Source: Cognatundibacterium jejuense (GTDB taxonomy: Bacteria; Pseudomonadota; Gammaproteobacteria; Burkholderiales; Burkholderiaceae_D). Taken from it: a stretch of DNA of 64,000 nucleotides. The notes below the pieces were generated by a model. The model saw only the letters and a list, made by a program, of their open reading frames with translations. It was not told the origin of the DNA and did no database searches. The position numbers and the translations under genes are program-made. The DNA lies in NCBI RefSeq assembly GCF_014284255.1, contig NZ_JACOFV010000014.1, forward strand, positions 62,001-126,000, in the 5' to 3' direction. This document shows positions 1 through 7,473 of the stretch, one piece after another; within the stretch, counting starts at the first letter, position 1, and each line of letters starts with the position of its first letter.

Positions 1-351
1 AGCGATCGCGTAAAAGGAAGTTGTAAAAAGCCACATTGGCAAAAAAATCAAAACCAAGATGAGCGCTGCACTCACAATTGTCGGCGTGCCGATACTCGAT
101 TTAGGTTGTTGATGGTGGCGATGATGCCAGACGCTGAACGGCTTCAAACCATGCAAAATGAAGCGATGAGATAAATACTCTACCGCACTCGAAATGACGA
201 CACCTAACGCAACCAAAAAAAGGCTCATTAGCCATTTATTTGAAGGACATATTGCACAAAGCAGCAATGTCAAAAATAGCGTATTAAATCCATAAAATAG
301 AAAATCTATAGCAATATCACGCCGACTTTGTTCTAGCGATAAAAAAGACAT
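1..351 (-). CDS. Fatty acid hydroxylase / sterol desaturase family protein (3' part cut by window edge)
   Basis: The frame is open from an ATG at 349-351 to the left edge, so only the first 117 residues are visible. They show two hydrophobic stretches (about residues 15-35 and 40-58), then E-Y-L-S-H-R-F-I-L-H-G and W-H-H-R-H-H. These are the first histidine clusters of the di-iron membrane hydroxylase superfamily (fatty acid hydroxylases, sterol desaturases, carotenoid hydroxylases). A third hydrophobic segment follows at about residues 95-115. The family uses clustered histidines to hold two irons that oxidise lipid or isoprenoid chains in the inner membrane; the substrate cannot be told here. 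An AAAGG sits just before the ATG on the coding strand. The upstream DNA holds two strong dyads that may belong to its control region. Confidence 0.8.
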   Translation of the reverse strand, partial: MSFLSLEQSRRDIAIDFLFYGFNTLFLTLLLCAICPSNKWLMSLFLVALGVVISSAVEYLSHRFILHGLKPFSVWHHRHHQQPKSSIGTPTIVSAALILVLIFLPMWLFTTSFYAIA

Positions 352-370
352 ATCGACCTTTAAATGAAAT

Positions 371-417
371 AATTTCTTCAATTCCAGTCCGTATTTTGGA
401 CTGAGACTAAAGAAATT
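371..417. repeat. Nested inverted repeat upstream of the hydroxylase gene
   Basis: Outer arms AATTTCTT (371-378) and AAGAAATT (410-417) enclose inner arms CAGTCC (385-390) and GGACTG (398-403). It sits 20 bp upstream of the minus-strand start at 351, so it could be a 5' leader hairpin or an operator. No T-run follows on either strand, so an intrinsic terminator is unlikely. Confidence 0.45.
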
Positions 418-449
418 TCCGTTCGTCAACGCACATTAATATTTGGACG

Positions 450-476
450 TTCAGCACTAAGTTGTTAAGTGCTGAA
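450..476. repeat. 9-bp inverted repeat (TTCAGCACT / AGTGCTGAA)
   Basis: Perfect 9-bp arms at 450-458 and 468-476 flank a 9-nt AT-rich loop. It lies in the divergent spacer (352-576) between the hydroxylase gene and the small plus-strand genes. There is no adjacent T-run. It could be an operator shared by the two directions. Nothing else was recognised in this spacer. Confidence 0.4.
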
Positions 477-576
477 GAGCGACAGACGATGATCGTTCGC
501 CAACGTACAGACCTGATAAGCGAGATGACCTAATTTGAATGCAATATCCAACCAGATGCAAATACGGAGAAGCTAA

Positions 577-771
577 GTGAATAAGATCGGAGAAAATATC
601 AGGGTGGAAAGGTTTACTTTCCTGTCTCAATCAAGGGCTGTCAATAAGAAAACGAATCCGTTTGAGAAGCAACAAAAGGAAGTGCAATACCAATGCAAAA
701 AACTAGAGGGAAGCATTGCCGACGCGATAGGCGCTATGAAAGAGTTGATCAATCATTCTCGACATCAATAA
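577..771 (+). CDS. Small hypothetical protein, 64 aa
   Basis: A GTG start at 577 follows CGGAGAA at a usable distance. The product is charged and hydrophilic, with a basic N-terminal half (many Lys/Arg) and a short helical C-terminal segment ending in H-S-R-H-Q. It has no signal peptide or membrane segment, and I do not recognise a family. It is the first of several small plus-strand genes that look like envelope or stress proteins. The support is a plausible ribosome site and natural-looking composition, so it may be a chance frame. Confidence 0.4.
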   Translation: MNKIGENIRVERFTFLSQSRAVNKKTNPFEKQQKEVQYQCKKLEGSIADAIGAMKELINHSRHQ

Positions 772-865
772 GCCGGCATTGTGGTTTTTTTTAGACCTTT
801 TTTATACAAGCAGCAAATAAATCATCGATTTCTGCAATCACGCTTTCGGGGAATGGACGCCAGCT

Positions 866-1294
866 ATGGAACGCAACGACAATCCACAATTAAGACGCAA
901 ATTAGAACGCAAGGTCTCATTAGACACGATGCCAGACTTTGCCGGCAATTCGCCTTTACTTTTAATGGAAGGATGCATGTATGGGATCTGCTCTGGCAGC
1001 CTGATAGGGGCAATCTCGTTCTGGCTCTGTCACGCTGTATTGGGCAATCCAGTATCCGCACCTATATTATCTTCAAGCATATTGGCATTGTGTTTCGGCG
1101 CATTCTCAGGCGCATTTATTGGAACCCTCTTTGGTACCTCCCTCGCCTATTTCGTCAACAGTAAAAAAGTCCGAAATTTTGAGGAATCTCTACAAATACC
1201 ATTTGATCATGGCCTTTATCCAGACGAAATACAAGATAACTTTGATTACATTCAACAATGGAAATACCAGCGCGGGGAATATTCAAAAATTTGA
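866..1294 (+). CDS. Small glycine-rich inner-membrane protein, 142 aa
   Basis: Residues 1-25 are polar and charged. Residues about 30-60 and 68-92 form two hydrophobic segments rich in small residues (G-x-x-x-G style spacing such as G-S-L-I-G-A and G-A-F-S-G-A-F-I-G-T-L-F-G). A soluble acidic tail with D-E-I-Q-D-N-F-D-Y and a basic end follows. The pattern is that of a helical-hairpin membrane protein with glycine zippers. I recognise no named family and infer no function. An overlapping plus-strand frame across 781-1164 gives an Arg/Phe-rich, poorly composed product and is taken as a shadow. It is followed by a coiled-coil gene and a DUF3309 gene in the same direction, so it may head a small operon. 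Confidence 0.6.
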   Translation: MERNDNPQLRRKLERKVSLDTMPDFAGNSPLLLMEGCMYGICSGSLIGAISFWLCHAVLGNPVSAPILSSSILALCFGAFSGAFIGTLFGTSLAYFVNSKKVRNFEESLQIPFDHGLYPDEIQDNFDYIQQWKYQRGEYSKI

Positions 1295-1358
1295 ATTTAC
1301 TCTTCTGACCACATCCCTGCTTCGAAGCAATTCTTCACCTATAAAAATGGAAATCATC

Positions 1359-1676
1359 ATGGATCAACGCGAAACAACCATTAGTAAAATTCATTCCCAA
1401 TTAGATGAACTCAATCGTACTCTCGATGATTTGGAAAAAACCATCAAAGATAAATCAGCACAGGCGAGTTCAGCTTACGATAAAGAAATGATTAATCTTC
1501 ATGAAAAATTAAATGAGATGCGCGCTAAATTAGAGGAAATGAAAACCGCGAGCACCGATCATTGGGACAATATGATGGAACACATCGAAGTATTGCAACA
1601 TGCATTTATTGCTTCCTACAATTTTTTTAAAGAAGAACTCAAAAAAAATGACTTACCAAATGGCAAATCAATATGA
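1359..1676 (+). CDS. Coiled-coil stress-type protein, 105 aa
   Basis: The product is almost wholly helical and heptad-like, with repeated Leu spacing (L-D-E-L-N-R-T-L-D-D-L-E-K-T, then L-H-E-K-L-N-E-M-R-A-K-L). It has no membrane segment. A C-terminal W-D-N-M-M-E-H-I-E-V-L-Q-H-A-F helix resembles small soluble coiled-coil proteins of the sll1863-like stress type; that likeness is a judgement by eye. I chose the ATG at 1359 because GGAAA lies 6-7 nt before it. An ATG four codons earlier (1347) has no ribosome site. The stop overlaps the start of the DUF3309 gene (ATGA), implying coupled translation. Confidence 0.65.
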   Translation: MDQRETTISKIHSQLDELNRTLDDLEKTIKDKSAQASSAYDKEMINLHEKLNEMRAKLEEMKTASTDHWDNMMEHIEVLQHAFIASYNFFKEELKKNDLPNGKSI

Positions 1677-1825
1677 GCCTCATCATTCTGGTACTTTTAA
1701 TTCTTTTCCTGATCGGATCTGTTCCAGCCTGGCCGCATAGCAGGAGTTGGGGATATGGGCCTAGTGGTGTCAGTGGCTTGATCATCGTCATTCTACTTCT
1801 TCTGCTCTTTACCGGCCGTCTATAA
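1673..1825 (+). CDS. DUF3309 family small membrane protein, 50 aa
   Basis: This 50-residue peptide has an N-terminal transmembrane helix (residues 2-16). The conserved centre P-A-W-P-H-S-R-S-W-G-Y-G-P-S-G is the hallmark of DUF3309, and a second transmembrane helix (residues 35-47) ends in G-R-L. The family is widespread in proteobacteria as short two-helix membrane peptides, often near stress genes; its function is unknown. The start ATG overlaps the stop of the coiled-coil gene by four bases (ATGA), so the two are probably co-translated. Confidence 0.85.
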   Translation: MSLIILVLLILFLIGSVPAWPHSRSWGYGPSGVSGLIIVILLLLLFTGRL

Positions 1826-1845
1826 ACTATTTTATTGGAGCTAAT

Positions 1846-2184
1846 ATGATTTCGTCCTTCACACTAAATACCAAAAACAAGATTTTCATCAATACCTTAT
1901 TGTTTACGATGCTCAGTACACTCATGTGTTCCAGTTTCGCCCAACAACGACGTGACAACGACATAGAGCAGCGCGGTGACCCGCAGCGCTGGTACCAGGA
2001 AAAGAATACACCCGAAGCGTATTTCGCGACATTGAAAAAAGAAGCCTATGCTGTGTATCAAGAGTCCATCACAGATTGCAAAAGTGTTGCAACGATGGAT
2101 AAAAAGCAGTGTACAAAAGACGCTAAATCCCAGTTACAACAAGATTTGGCTGATGCTAAAACTACGTCGGATCACCCGCACTGA
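1846..2184 (+). CDS. Small secreted protein, 112 aa, unknown function
   Basis: A signal peptide is clear: a basic N-region (K-N-K), a hydrophobic core at about residues 13-30 and a likely cleavage after S-S-F-A-Q. The mature part is about 80 residues and charged. It has R-R-D-N-D-I-E-Q-R-G-D-P-Q-R-W-Y near its start and two cysteines (D-C-K and K-Q-C-T) about 14 residues apart that could pair in the periplasm. TTGGAG precedes the start by 6 nt. It is the last gene before a strong bidirectional terminator at 2208-2248, so it likely closes the small-gene operon. No family was recognised. Confidence 0.65.
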   Translation: MISSFTLNTKNKIFINTLLFTMLSTLMCSSFAQQRRDNDIEQRGDPQRWYQEKNTPEAYFATLKKEAYAVYQESITDCKSVATMDKKQCTKDAKSQLQQDLADAKTTSDHPH

Positions 2185-2207
2185 ATCATATCTGGATTTT
2201 TTTAAGA

Positions 2208-2248
2208 TTGAGAAGTCATCCTGCCTCGACTGCAGGATGACTTCTCAA
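2208..2248. terminator. Bidirectional intrinsic terminator, 17-bp perfect stem
   Basis: Arms TTGAGAAGTCATCCTGC (2208-2224) and its exact complement (2232-2248) surround a 7-nt loop. T-rich DNA follows on the plus strand, and TCTTAAAAAAA flanks it on the minus strand. It separates the plus-strand small genes from the convergent ferritin-like gene and can serve both. Confidence 0.9.
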
Positions 2249-2257
2249 TTTTATACG

Positions 2258-2785
2258 TCAAGAAAGCAGATCACGCATATCGTCAGCGTGTTCTTCTTCC
2301 GTGGTCATGATGCCTATCAACATATTTTTGGTTGTCGGATCGGTGTCTTCCAAATTCTCTATCATCTGACGATAGGTCTCGATGGCGATACGTTCTGCCA
2401 CCAAATTGGATTTAATCATTTCATGAATATTCGCCGACTCATTATATTCGGCATGACTACGCAGTAATAAAGTCTCAGGATTAAAATCAGGTTTGCCGTT
2501 CAATTGAACGATGCGCTCTGCCAACTCGTGTGCGTGGTCTTGTTCATCTAAGGCATGTTGTAAGAACTCGGCTTTTACCGGACGGTTATGTAAGCCTGAC
2601 GCTGTGTAATAGTGACGTAAATAACGCAGCATACATACCAGCTCAGTTGCCAATGCATCGTTGAGCATCTTTATAACGTCTTCACGGTCGGCTTTATAAC
2701 CAGCCGTTACCGCACCATCGTTGATATTCGATGCAGCGAGACGAATCGATTGTTTATTCATTTCAGATTTTTTAGCGATGTGCAT
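2258..2785 (-). CDS. Ferritin-like di-iron protein (bacterioferritin type), 175 aa
   Basis: The four-helix ferritin fold is indicated by E48, E81-x-x-H84 (in D-E-Q-D-H-A-H-E), E131 (in A-E-R-I-A-I-E-T-Y-R) and E163-x-x-H166 (in T-T-E-E-E-H). These match in order and rough spacing the ferroxidase ligands of bacterioferritin (E18, E51, H54, E94, E127, H130). The first and second ligands are 33 apart, as in bacterioferritin. The family stores iron or detoxifies iron and peroxide in the cytoplasm. I see no obvious haem-ligating Met at the usual place, so it may be a haem-free ferritin-like protein. A GAAAG before the start supports 2785; an ATG eight codons later is possible. It lies next to universal stress and envelope stress genes. 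Confidence 0.85.
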   Translation of the reverse strand: MHIAKKSEMNKQSIRLAASNINDGAVTAGYKADREDVIKMLNDALATELVCMLRYLRHYYTASGLHNRPVKAEFLQHALDEQDHAHELAERIVQLNGKPDFNPETLLLRSHAEYNESANIHEMIKSNLVAERIAIETYRQMIENLEDTDPTTKNMLIGIMTTEEEHADDMRDLLS

Positions 2786-2899
2786 GATGTACTTTCAGAG
2801 CGAATTAGCTGTTAAAAATTTCTGGTTTTCTACTACGGAGAGAAATAATGATTGAGGCCGGTATTTCAAAATGCGAATGTGAGTCTCAATAAGCCAAGG

Positions 2900-3727
2900 T
2901 TAATGAGACAACATCGAACAATAAGTCTGTGACTGTAAGATTTCGCGTGTCATCCCACCAGCGACCCATTCACGAATACGGCTATGTCCATAAGCACCAG
3001 CCACGAGTAAGTCAACATTCATTTCTGTCGCGATTTCTCTCAACTTTTCTGCCTCTTCATCCGTTGCGACAATGGTCAGAGAGCTTGCTTTAATTTGATG
3101 ACGAGCTAGCCACTCAATAACAACAGCGTGTTGCAACTTGATATTGTCTTGTTCGTCGAGTGCGGCAATTTCCATTAATATGACTTTTGTCGCTTTTTTT
3201 AGCATAGGTAGAGCATCGTAAATTGCCCGCCTGGATTCCATTGTGTCTTTCCAGGCAATCATCATGGTCTGTAAATGCAGCTCGCGGCAACTGGCAGGAA
3301 TCAGCATCATCGGTCGCCCTAGTTGCATCAGTACATCACCATTATTCATGTGCCGGGTAGATTCTGACTCCACATGATCAGCGGCTTTCGCAATCAAGAG
3401 ATCTGCAATACATGCTTCTCCAACCACGTAGTCAGCGATGGACGGACATATTGCCGAAGAACGCCAGCTAAGAGAACCGGCGATCGATTGTAAAGATGTG
3501 CGAAATTCGGTTTCAAGCTCAAGCATTTCTGCTTGCGCTCTATCGAGCTCATCTTTCATCAGATCGCCATTGATATACCCGTCACCGTAAGGCATTTGCA
3601 TTGGACTGCAACCGACGATGCCTATCACGTTCGCATTAAACCGCTCAGCTAACTGCCCTGCCACATGGATTAAATTGTGGTTATCCGCACCAAGCTCGAG
3701 ATTTACCATCAGGTTTGCATAAGTCAT
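2900..3727 (-). CDS. Universal stress protein, tandem Usp domains, 275 aa
   Basis: The length fits two fused Usp domains. The C-terminal domain ends with V-A-G-A-Y-G-H-S-R-I-R-E-W-V-A-G-G-M-T, the G-x2-G-x9-G(S/T)-type nucleotide-binding loop of ATP-binding Usp proteins. The N-terminal domain is more divergent. Such tandem proteins act in the cytoplasm in starvation, redox and low-oxygen survival. I chose the ATG at 3727 because its product starts like other Usp proteins (M-T-Y-A-N-L-M-V-N) and a GAAAG precedes it. A TTG and an ATG lie 12-15 nt upstream (3742, 3739). It sits in a run of stress genes; a short tandem repeat lies just upstream. Confidence 0.88.
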   Translation of the reverse strand: MTYANLMVNLELGADNHNLIHVAGQLAERFNANVIGIVGCSPMQMPYGDGYINGDLMKDELDRAQAEMLELETEFRTSLQSIAGSLSWRSSAICPSIADYVVGEACIADLLIAKAADHVESESTRHMNNGDVLMQLGRPMMLIPASCRELHLQTMMIAWKDTMESRRAIYDALPMLKKATKVILMEIAALDEQDNIKLQHAVVIEWLARHQIKASSLTIVATDEEAEKLREIATEMNVDLLVAGAYGHSRIREWVAGGMTREILQSQTYCSMLSH

Positions 3728-3762
3728 ACGATCTTTCATCAAAATGGCGCTTTGGTGCCATG

Positions 3763-3790
3763 ATTAGTGGCTGTGAATTAGTGGCTATGA
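3763..3790. repeat. Two tandem 14-bp repeats (ATTAGTGGCTRTGA)
   Basis: The copies at 3763-3776 and 3777-3790 differ at one position, and AATAGTG follows as the start of a third partial copy. The repeat lies in the 75-bp spacer upstream of the universal stress gene. It could be a binding-site pair or a simple duplication. Confidence 0.45.
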
Positions 3791-3801
3791 AATAGTGCAA
3801 T

Positions 3802-4479
3802 TTATCGATCTATGTTGGCCAGTGTTAACTTCAGGTGCGAAATATCGACGTTCAGGTCATTTTCGAACTCCTGCCATCTTGTGGTACCAGCACGTTTCAT
3901 TTCACCCATTTTTTTCTCTACAACTTGAATTTCCACTTGCAACAAGGCGTATTTTTGGTCCATTTTTGTTTTAGCTTCGCCACTCAGAAGCGCTGATTTT
4001 TTTTGCAATTCATTGGCTTTTTCTCTGGCAATAGTCAAATCATTTTCAGCACTCTTTACAAATGCATCTCTTTTTGCGGTATCGCTCGCGTAATCAAATT
4101 GCGGTAAATTTCTGATAGATTCTTTGGTGGCACCCGGGATGACGATCTTGCCACTTTGCTCAACGATCTGAGAGATCGGAATCGCAATGTTATGCCCACC
4201 GATACCAATAAACCCGCCAACATTGACGATGAAATAGGTCACGTTTTTTTCAGGAGAAATGATGACGTCTTCGATTTTGCCTACGCTAACGCCGGCATCG
4301 TTATAGACTTCGCGGCCAAAAATACTCTTTTTCACACTCCATCCCAGTGCCAATTGGCGGGCCTCAATTACAGTCACGCCAAGAACGGTGGTCGAACCAG
4401 CCACCTGCGCAAAGCCAGGTGTACTGAGTATTAAATTGCCTATAAGGAGCAATCCCAGGGTAGAAGCTATTTTGGTCAT
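3802..4479 (-). CDS. Exported PRC-barrel domain protein with coiled-coil tail, 225 aa
   Basis: From the ATG at 4477-4479 the product begins with a signal peptide (M-T-K-I-A-S-T-L-G-L-L-L-I-G then A-Q-V-A). A PRC-barrel domain follows: G-R-E-V-Y-N-D-A-G-V-S-V-G-K-I-E-D-V-I-I, then a beta-rich F-I-V-N-V-G-G-F-I-G-I-G. The last about 85 residues are a Lys/Glu-rich helix suited to coiled-coil formation. PRC-barrel proteins are small beta-barrel adaptors; exported ones are common in stress-induced envelope clusters. A strong AAGGATGG ribosome site precedes this ATG, so I prefer it over the frame opening 36 nt earlier. The gene is transcribed away from the BON protein gene, with which it shares a roughly 200-bp divergent spacer. 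Confidence 0.8.
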   Translation of the reverse strand: MTKIASTLGLLLIGNLILSTPGFAQVAGSTTVLGVTVIEARQLALGWSVKKSIFGREVYNDAGVSVGKIEDVIISPEKNVTYFIVNVGGFIGIGGHNIAIPISQIVEQSGKIVIPGATKESIRNLPQFDYASDTAKRDAFVKSAENDLTIAREKANELQKKSALLSGEAKTKMDQKYALLQVEIQVVEKKMGEMKRAGTTRWQEFENDLNVDISHLKLTLANIDR

Positions 4480-4676
4480 TTTCAGCCATCCTTTTTTATA
4501 TATTGAAATCAACACGTCGTTGTAGCAACGACCGCAGATTACTTATAAAAGAACATGAAATTGCGTTCTGTGCGGCGTCTAACATAATTAGAAATATTCA
4601 ATAAAGCGTGACAGCGTACATACAGCAGCACTAACAAATTTCAGAATAAAACTTCAATCAATTCAGGAGAAATAAA

Positions 4677-5330
4677 GTGAAAACATCCACGGAGTTAAAA
4701 CGGGACGTTATTGCAGAACTCAATTGGGATCCCTCTCTTCCCGCCAATAACATAGGCGTAGAAGTCAAAGACGGGGTCGTTACCTTGTCCGGTCACGTTG
4801 GAAGCTTTGTCGAGAAATGGAATGCTGAGCGCGCTGTTCAGCGCGTCGTTGGTGTCGGCGCATTGGCAGTAGAAATCGAAGTTAATTTAGCAGGTTCAAG
4901 CAAGCGCGATGACGCAGATATTGCCCGCACAGCATCCAATGTACTTGCATGGGCATCATACGTCCCCCAAGACAGTATTAAAGTCATGGTCGAAGGCGGA
5001 TGGATTACTTTAACTGGCAATGTTGAGTGGGAATATCAGCGCAATTCGGCTGCAGATGCCGTGCGCAGGCTAATGGGTGTAACCGGTGTGAGTAATGACA
5101 TTAATCTCGAGCCATCAATTGCGGCTCAAGTTGTACAGAGTGATATAGAAGCTGCGTTAAAACGTTTGGCAAAATCAGAAAGTGCCAATATCACAGTGCA
5201 TGTTGATGGCAGCACAGTCACTCTTGCGGGAACAACGCATAGCTGGGTCGAGCGTGACCTCGCCAGCCAGGCGGCCTGGAATGCACCGGGCGTTAAGCAT
5301 GTAAAAGACAAAATCAGAATATCCATGTAA
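4677..5330 (+). CDS. Triple BON-domain protein, 217 aa
   Basis: Three BON repeats follow each other: residues about 5-70 (V-E-V-K-D-G-V-V-T-L-S-G-H-V), 75-145 (V-M-V-E-G-G-W-I-T-L-T-G-N-V) and 150-217 (V-H-V-D-G-S-T-V-T-L-A-G-T). Each has the conserved glycine and a strand pattern ending in a G-V-x-x-V-x-(D/N)-x-I motif. BON domains bind phospholipid surfaces, as in OsmY. There is no N-terminal hydrophobic segment, so this copy looks cytoplasmic or exported by another route. The start is GTG at 4677 with AGGAG 7 nt upstream. Its neighbours are PRC-barrel and Usp genes, the usual company of such osmotic and stress proteins. Confidence 0.88.
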   Translation: MKTSTELKRDVIAELNWDPSLPANNIGVEVKDGVVTLSGHVGSFVEKWNAERAVQRVVGVGALAVEIEVNLAGSSKRDDADIARTASNVLAWASYVPQDSIKVMVEGGWITLTGNVEWEYQRNSAADAVRRLMGVTGVSNDINLEPSIAAQVVQSDIEAALKRLAKSESANITVHVDGSTVTLAGTTHSWVERDLASQAAWNAPGVKHVKDKIRISM

Positions 5331-5415
5331 CTCTCAAAGAACAATCTCCAACGATACATTTGCAGGTCACAGCCTTAACACCCCGACTTACTTCTTTTAA
5401 AATATTGAGAATATT

Positions 5416-5685
5416 ATGATCATATCAAATACAAACAAAGCTACAGATTTCAGCAAGTCTATTCCACGCTTATTGAAACGCTCAGATAAAATTTATTCAT
5501 CGGACCAAGATATTGAATCTCTAAAACGTGAAATCCTGATGACCTCAAAAAAGAAAGACGAAAAGAAAACACAAGCTTCTCAGCAGCCAGCAGGTGTCAA
5601 AGCATTGCAAGAAAAAAACGAACGGGAAGAGGTCGCTGGCAGACATAAAAATGATGGACAAAAGCATTTTAAAGGTGCGCGTTGA
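5416..5685 (+). CDS. Small charged hypothetical protein, 89 aa
   Basis: The product is hydrophilic and very rich in Lys, Glu, Gln and Ser in its second half (K-K-K-D-E-K-K-T-Q then Q-E-K-N-E-R-E-E), so it is probably disordered. It has no signal peptide, membrane helix or recognised motif. A GAGA precedes the ATG by 5 nt. It follows the BON gene with an 85-bp gap and ends before a strong terminator (5720-5756). It may be a stress-related small protein, but no function can be assigned. Confidence 0.5.
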   Translation: MIISNTNKATDFSKSIPRLLKRSDKIYSSDQDIESLKREILMTSKKKDEKKTQASQQPAGVKALQEKNEREEVAGRHKNDGQKHFKGAR

Positions 5686-5719
5686 TATGTAAGTGAGTTA
5701 TGTCTGATGACTTGATACG

Positions 5720-5756
5720 ACTTCACCGATCACATTTTCAGCTTGATCGGTGAAGT
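5720..5756. terminator. Bidirectional intrinsic terminator, 13-bp stem
   Basis: ACTTCACCGATCA (5720-5732) pairs exactly with TGATCGGTGAAGT (5744-5756) across an 11-nt loop. ATTTTTAT follows on the plus strand. It separates the plus-strand BON/hypothetical pair from the convergent sugar-phosphate operon, whose last stop is at 5761. Confidence 0.88.
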
Positions 5757-5760
5757 ATTT

Positions 5761-6366
5761 TTATATCCGCCTTTCCAGCGCAGCGGAATTCCAGAGGGTA
5801 ATAGCAGTCGTTTCCGGGTCGTTATGTTCATAACTTAGTATCCCAAACGAGGCAGTATCGAGTAAAAAGTGCTGGGCGTCGGACACCGGGAAGTGTATCC
5901 ACCTCGCTGCCAACACGCGACAAAAATGGGCGTGTGAAAATACTGCGACATTCCCTTGCAGGCGCGCAAAATCAGCCAGGCAACGATCAGCACGATGCTC
6001 AATCTGCTCCAAAGACTCACCACCATCAGGACCATCTCTGAAAAAGCGCCAACCTGGCCTGGCAAATTGAATCTGTGCTGGTGTCAATCCTTCATCGCAT
6101 CCATTGTTCCACTCGGTCAAATCTTCCCTGACGATGGCATGCGTGGCTAAGCCAGCTAACGTACAGGTTTGTCTGGCACGTCGCAGAGGGCTACAAAAGG
6201 TCGATGTGAAGGTATATTTGCGGAGCAATTGTCGCAGATACTGCGCTTCTAATTTTCCTTTGGGTGATAGCAGAATATCGGTTGTTCCCGTATATTGCCC
6301 CGAGACAGTCCAGGCAGTTTGCCCATGCCTGATCACAAAAATTCTTAATGGTAATGCCGCCGTCAT
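5761..6366 (-). CDS. Histidine phosphatase family protein (phosphoglycerate mutase-like), 201 aa
   Basis: The catalytic R-H-G motif is at residues 13-15 (F-V-I-R-H-G-Q-T). The partner arginines and the second histidine fit C-S-P-L-R-R-A-R-Q-T (about residues 58-67) and F-S-H-A-H-F (about 143-148). The family moves or removes phosphate through a phospho-histidine; substrates range from phosphoglycerate to sugar and nucleotide phosphates. Its start overlaps the aldolase stop by four bases (6363-6366, ATGA), so it is probably translated with aldolase. That context favours a sugar-phosphate substrate, but this is inference. It is the last gene of the minus-strand operon. Confidence 0.85.
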   Translation of the reverse strand: MTAALPLRIFVIRHGQTAWTVSGQYTGTTDILLSPKGKLEAQYLRQLLRKYTFTSTFCSPLRRARQTCTLAGLATHAIVREDLTEWNNGCDEGLTPAQIQFARPGWRFFRDGPDGGESLEQIEHRADRCLADFARLQGNVAVFSHAHFCRVLAARWIHFPVSDAQHFLLDTASFGILSYEHNDPETTAITLWNSAALERRI

Positions 6367-7463
6367 TGCTTCTGTACCCCGGTGATAGCGCGATCAATCG
6401 AAGGTTCCGGAAGTTGCTGGTAGACACCGCGACGAGCACGTTGATTGTCACAAACCCGCCGATAAATAGCATCTTGAACGGCTTTTTTATGTTCATGAAC
6501 ACCGCCCCACAATTGCAATGCGGGGAACTGTATTGCACGTGAAAAAGAAAATGCCAATTGCCAGGGCAAAGTCTGTTTCAGATTCTTCAAATCATCAGAC
6601 GTACTCGCTATACGGCTATCTCTAAGATTCATCGCATTGAGTCTGGCCGAGGCCAGATCACCCGACTGACCGCCAGATAAAAAAGCGATTACAGGAACGG
6701 CAGCAGGAACTGTCTCAAGCATACAGGCGATAGTCGTATTCGCAATGATATCGATATCGTCCTGTATTGGGCAATCGACACCTGGTAAGATCATATTTGG
6801 CTTTAAGATCATGGTTTCCACTACGACCTCTTGCTGATTAAGATGTCTGAATACAGCCCGCAAAAATTGTGTCGTCACCTCCCGACAACGATCCAAATTA
6901 TGTGTCCCCGTCATCATCACTTCAGGCTCTACGATGGGAACCAAACCTGCTTCTTGAGATAGTGCAGCAAACCTTGCCAAGGCATCCGCATTGGCTTCTA
7001 TACATGCTAGCGTAGGCAGTGATGCTGTGATCGAGACGGCAGCACGCCATTTTGTAAAGACCGCACCAAGCCCTGCGTAGGTATTCAATCTCGCTCTTAA
7101 TCCATCCAAGCCACTCGTCATTTGTTCGAGAGGATGCAGTGCCAATGATTGCATCCCTTTGTCGACTTTAATCCCAAAGAGAATATTATTTTCACGCAAT
7201 AACTGCAAGAATGACGCGCCATGATGCTGTTGTTGGTAGACTGTTTCATCAAAGAGGATGACCCCGCCTATCGCGTGATGCAAATCGGGAGTGGTTAATA
7301 TTAGCTCTCGCCACGCACGGCGATTTTCTTCAGTTACAGGGATACCAAGCTCAATAAACCGTTGATTGCAAGTGGGATTACTTTCATCCATGGCGAGTAT
7401 GCCTCGCTCCTCCGCAAACAGTGTTTTAATCGTATTCGTCATTTTTTTTATCAGCATATCCAT
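6363..7463 (-). CDS. Class I fructose-bisphosphate aldolase, 366 aa
   Basis: The length and motifs match class I aldolases: an acidic start A-M-D-E-S-N-P-T, F-T-K-W-R (K138), I-V-E-P-E (E179, E181) and L-K-P-N-M with the Schiff-base lysine K221. The later G-G-Q-S and L-S-F-S-R-A-type regions are also present (F-L-S-G-G-Q-S, F-S-F-S-R-A). It cleaves fructose-1,6-bisphosphate, or condenses triose phosphates, without metal. AAAGG lies 6 nt before the ATG. It is followed by an overlapping histidine phosphatase and preceded by a small gene and phosphoketolase. Proteobacteria commonly use class II enzymes for housekeeping, so a class I copy here suggests a conditional role; whether a class II gene exists elsewhere is not visible. 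Confidence 0.93.
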   Translation of the reverse strand: MDMLIKKMTNTIKTLFAEERGILAMDESNPTCNQRFIELGIPVTEENRRAWRELILTTPDLHHAIGGVILFDETVYQQQHHGASFLQLLRENNILFGIKVDKGMQSLALHPLEQMTSGLDGLRARLNTYAGLGAVFTKWRAAVSITASLPTLACIEANADALARFAALSQEAGLVPIVEPEVMMTGTHNLDRCREVTTQFLRAVFRHLNQQEVVVETMILKPNMILPGVDCPIQDDIDIIANTTIACMLETVPAAVPVIAFLSGGQSGDLASARLNAMNLRDSRIASTSDDLKNLKQTLPWQLAFSFSRAIQFPALQLWGGVHEHKKAVQDAIYRRVCDNQRARRGVYQQLPEPSIDRAITGVQKQ

Positions 7464-7473
7464 ACTTAACCTT

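Noticed and set aside
781-1164. 127-codon plus-strand frame overlapping the glycine-rich membrane protein
   Set aside because: Arg/Phe/Gln-rich product with poor composition; the frame at 866-1294 gives clean membrane helices.
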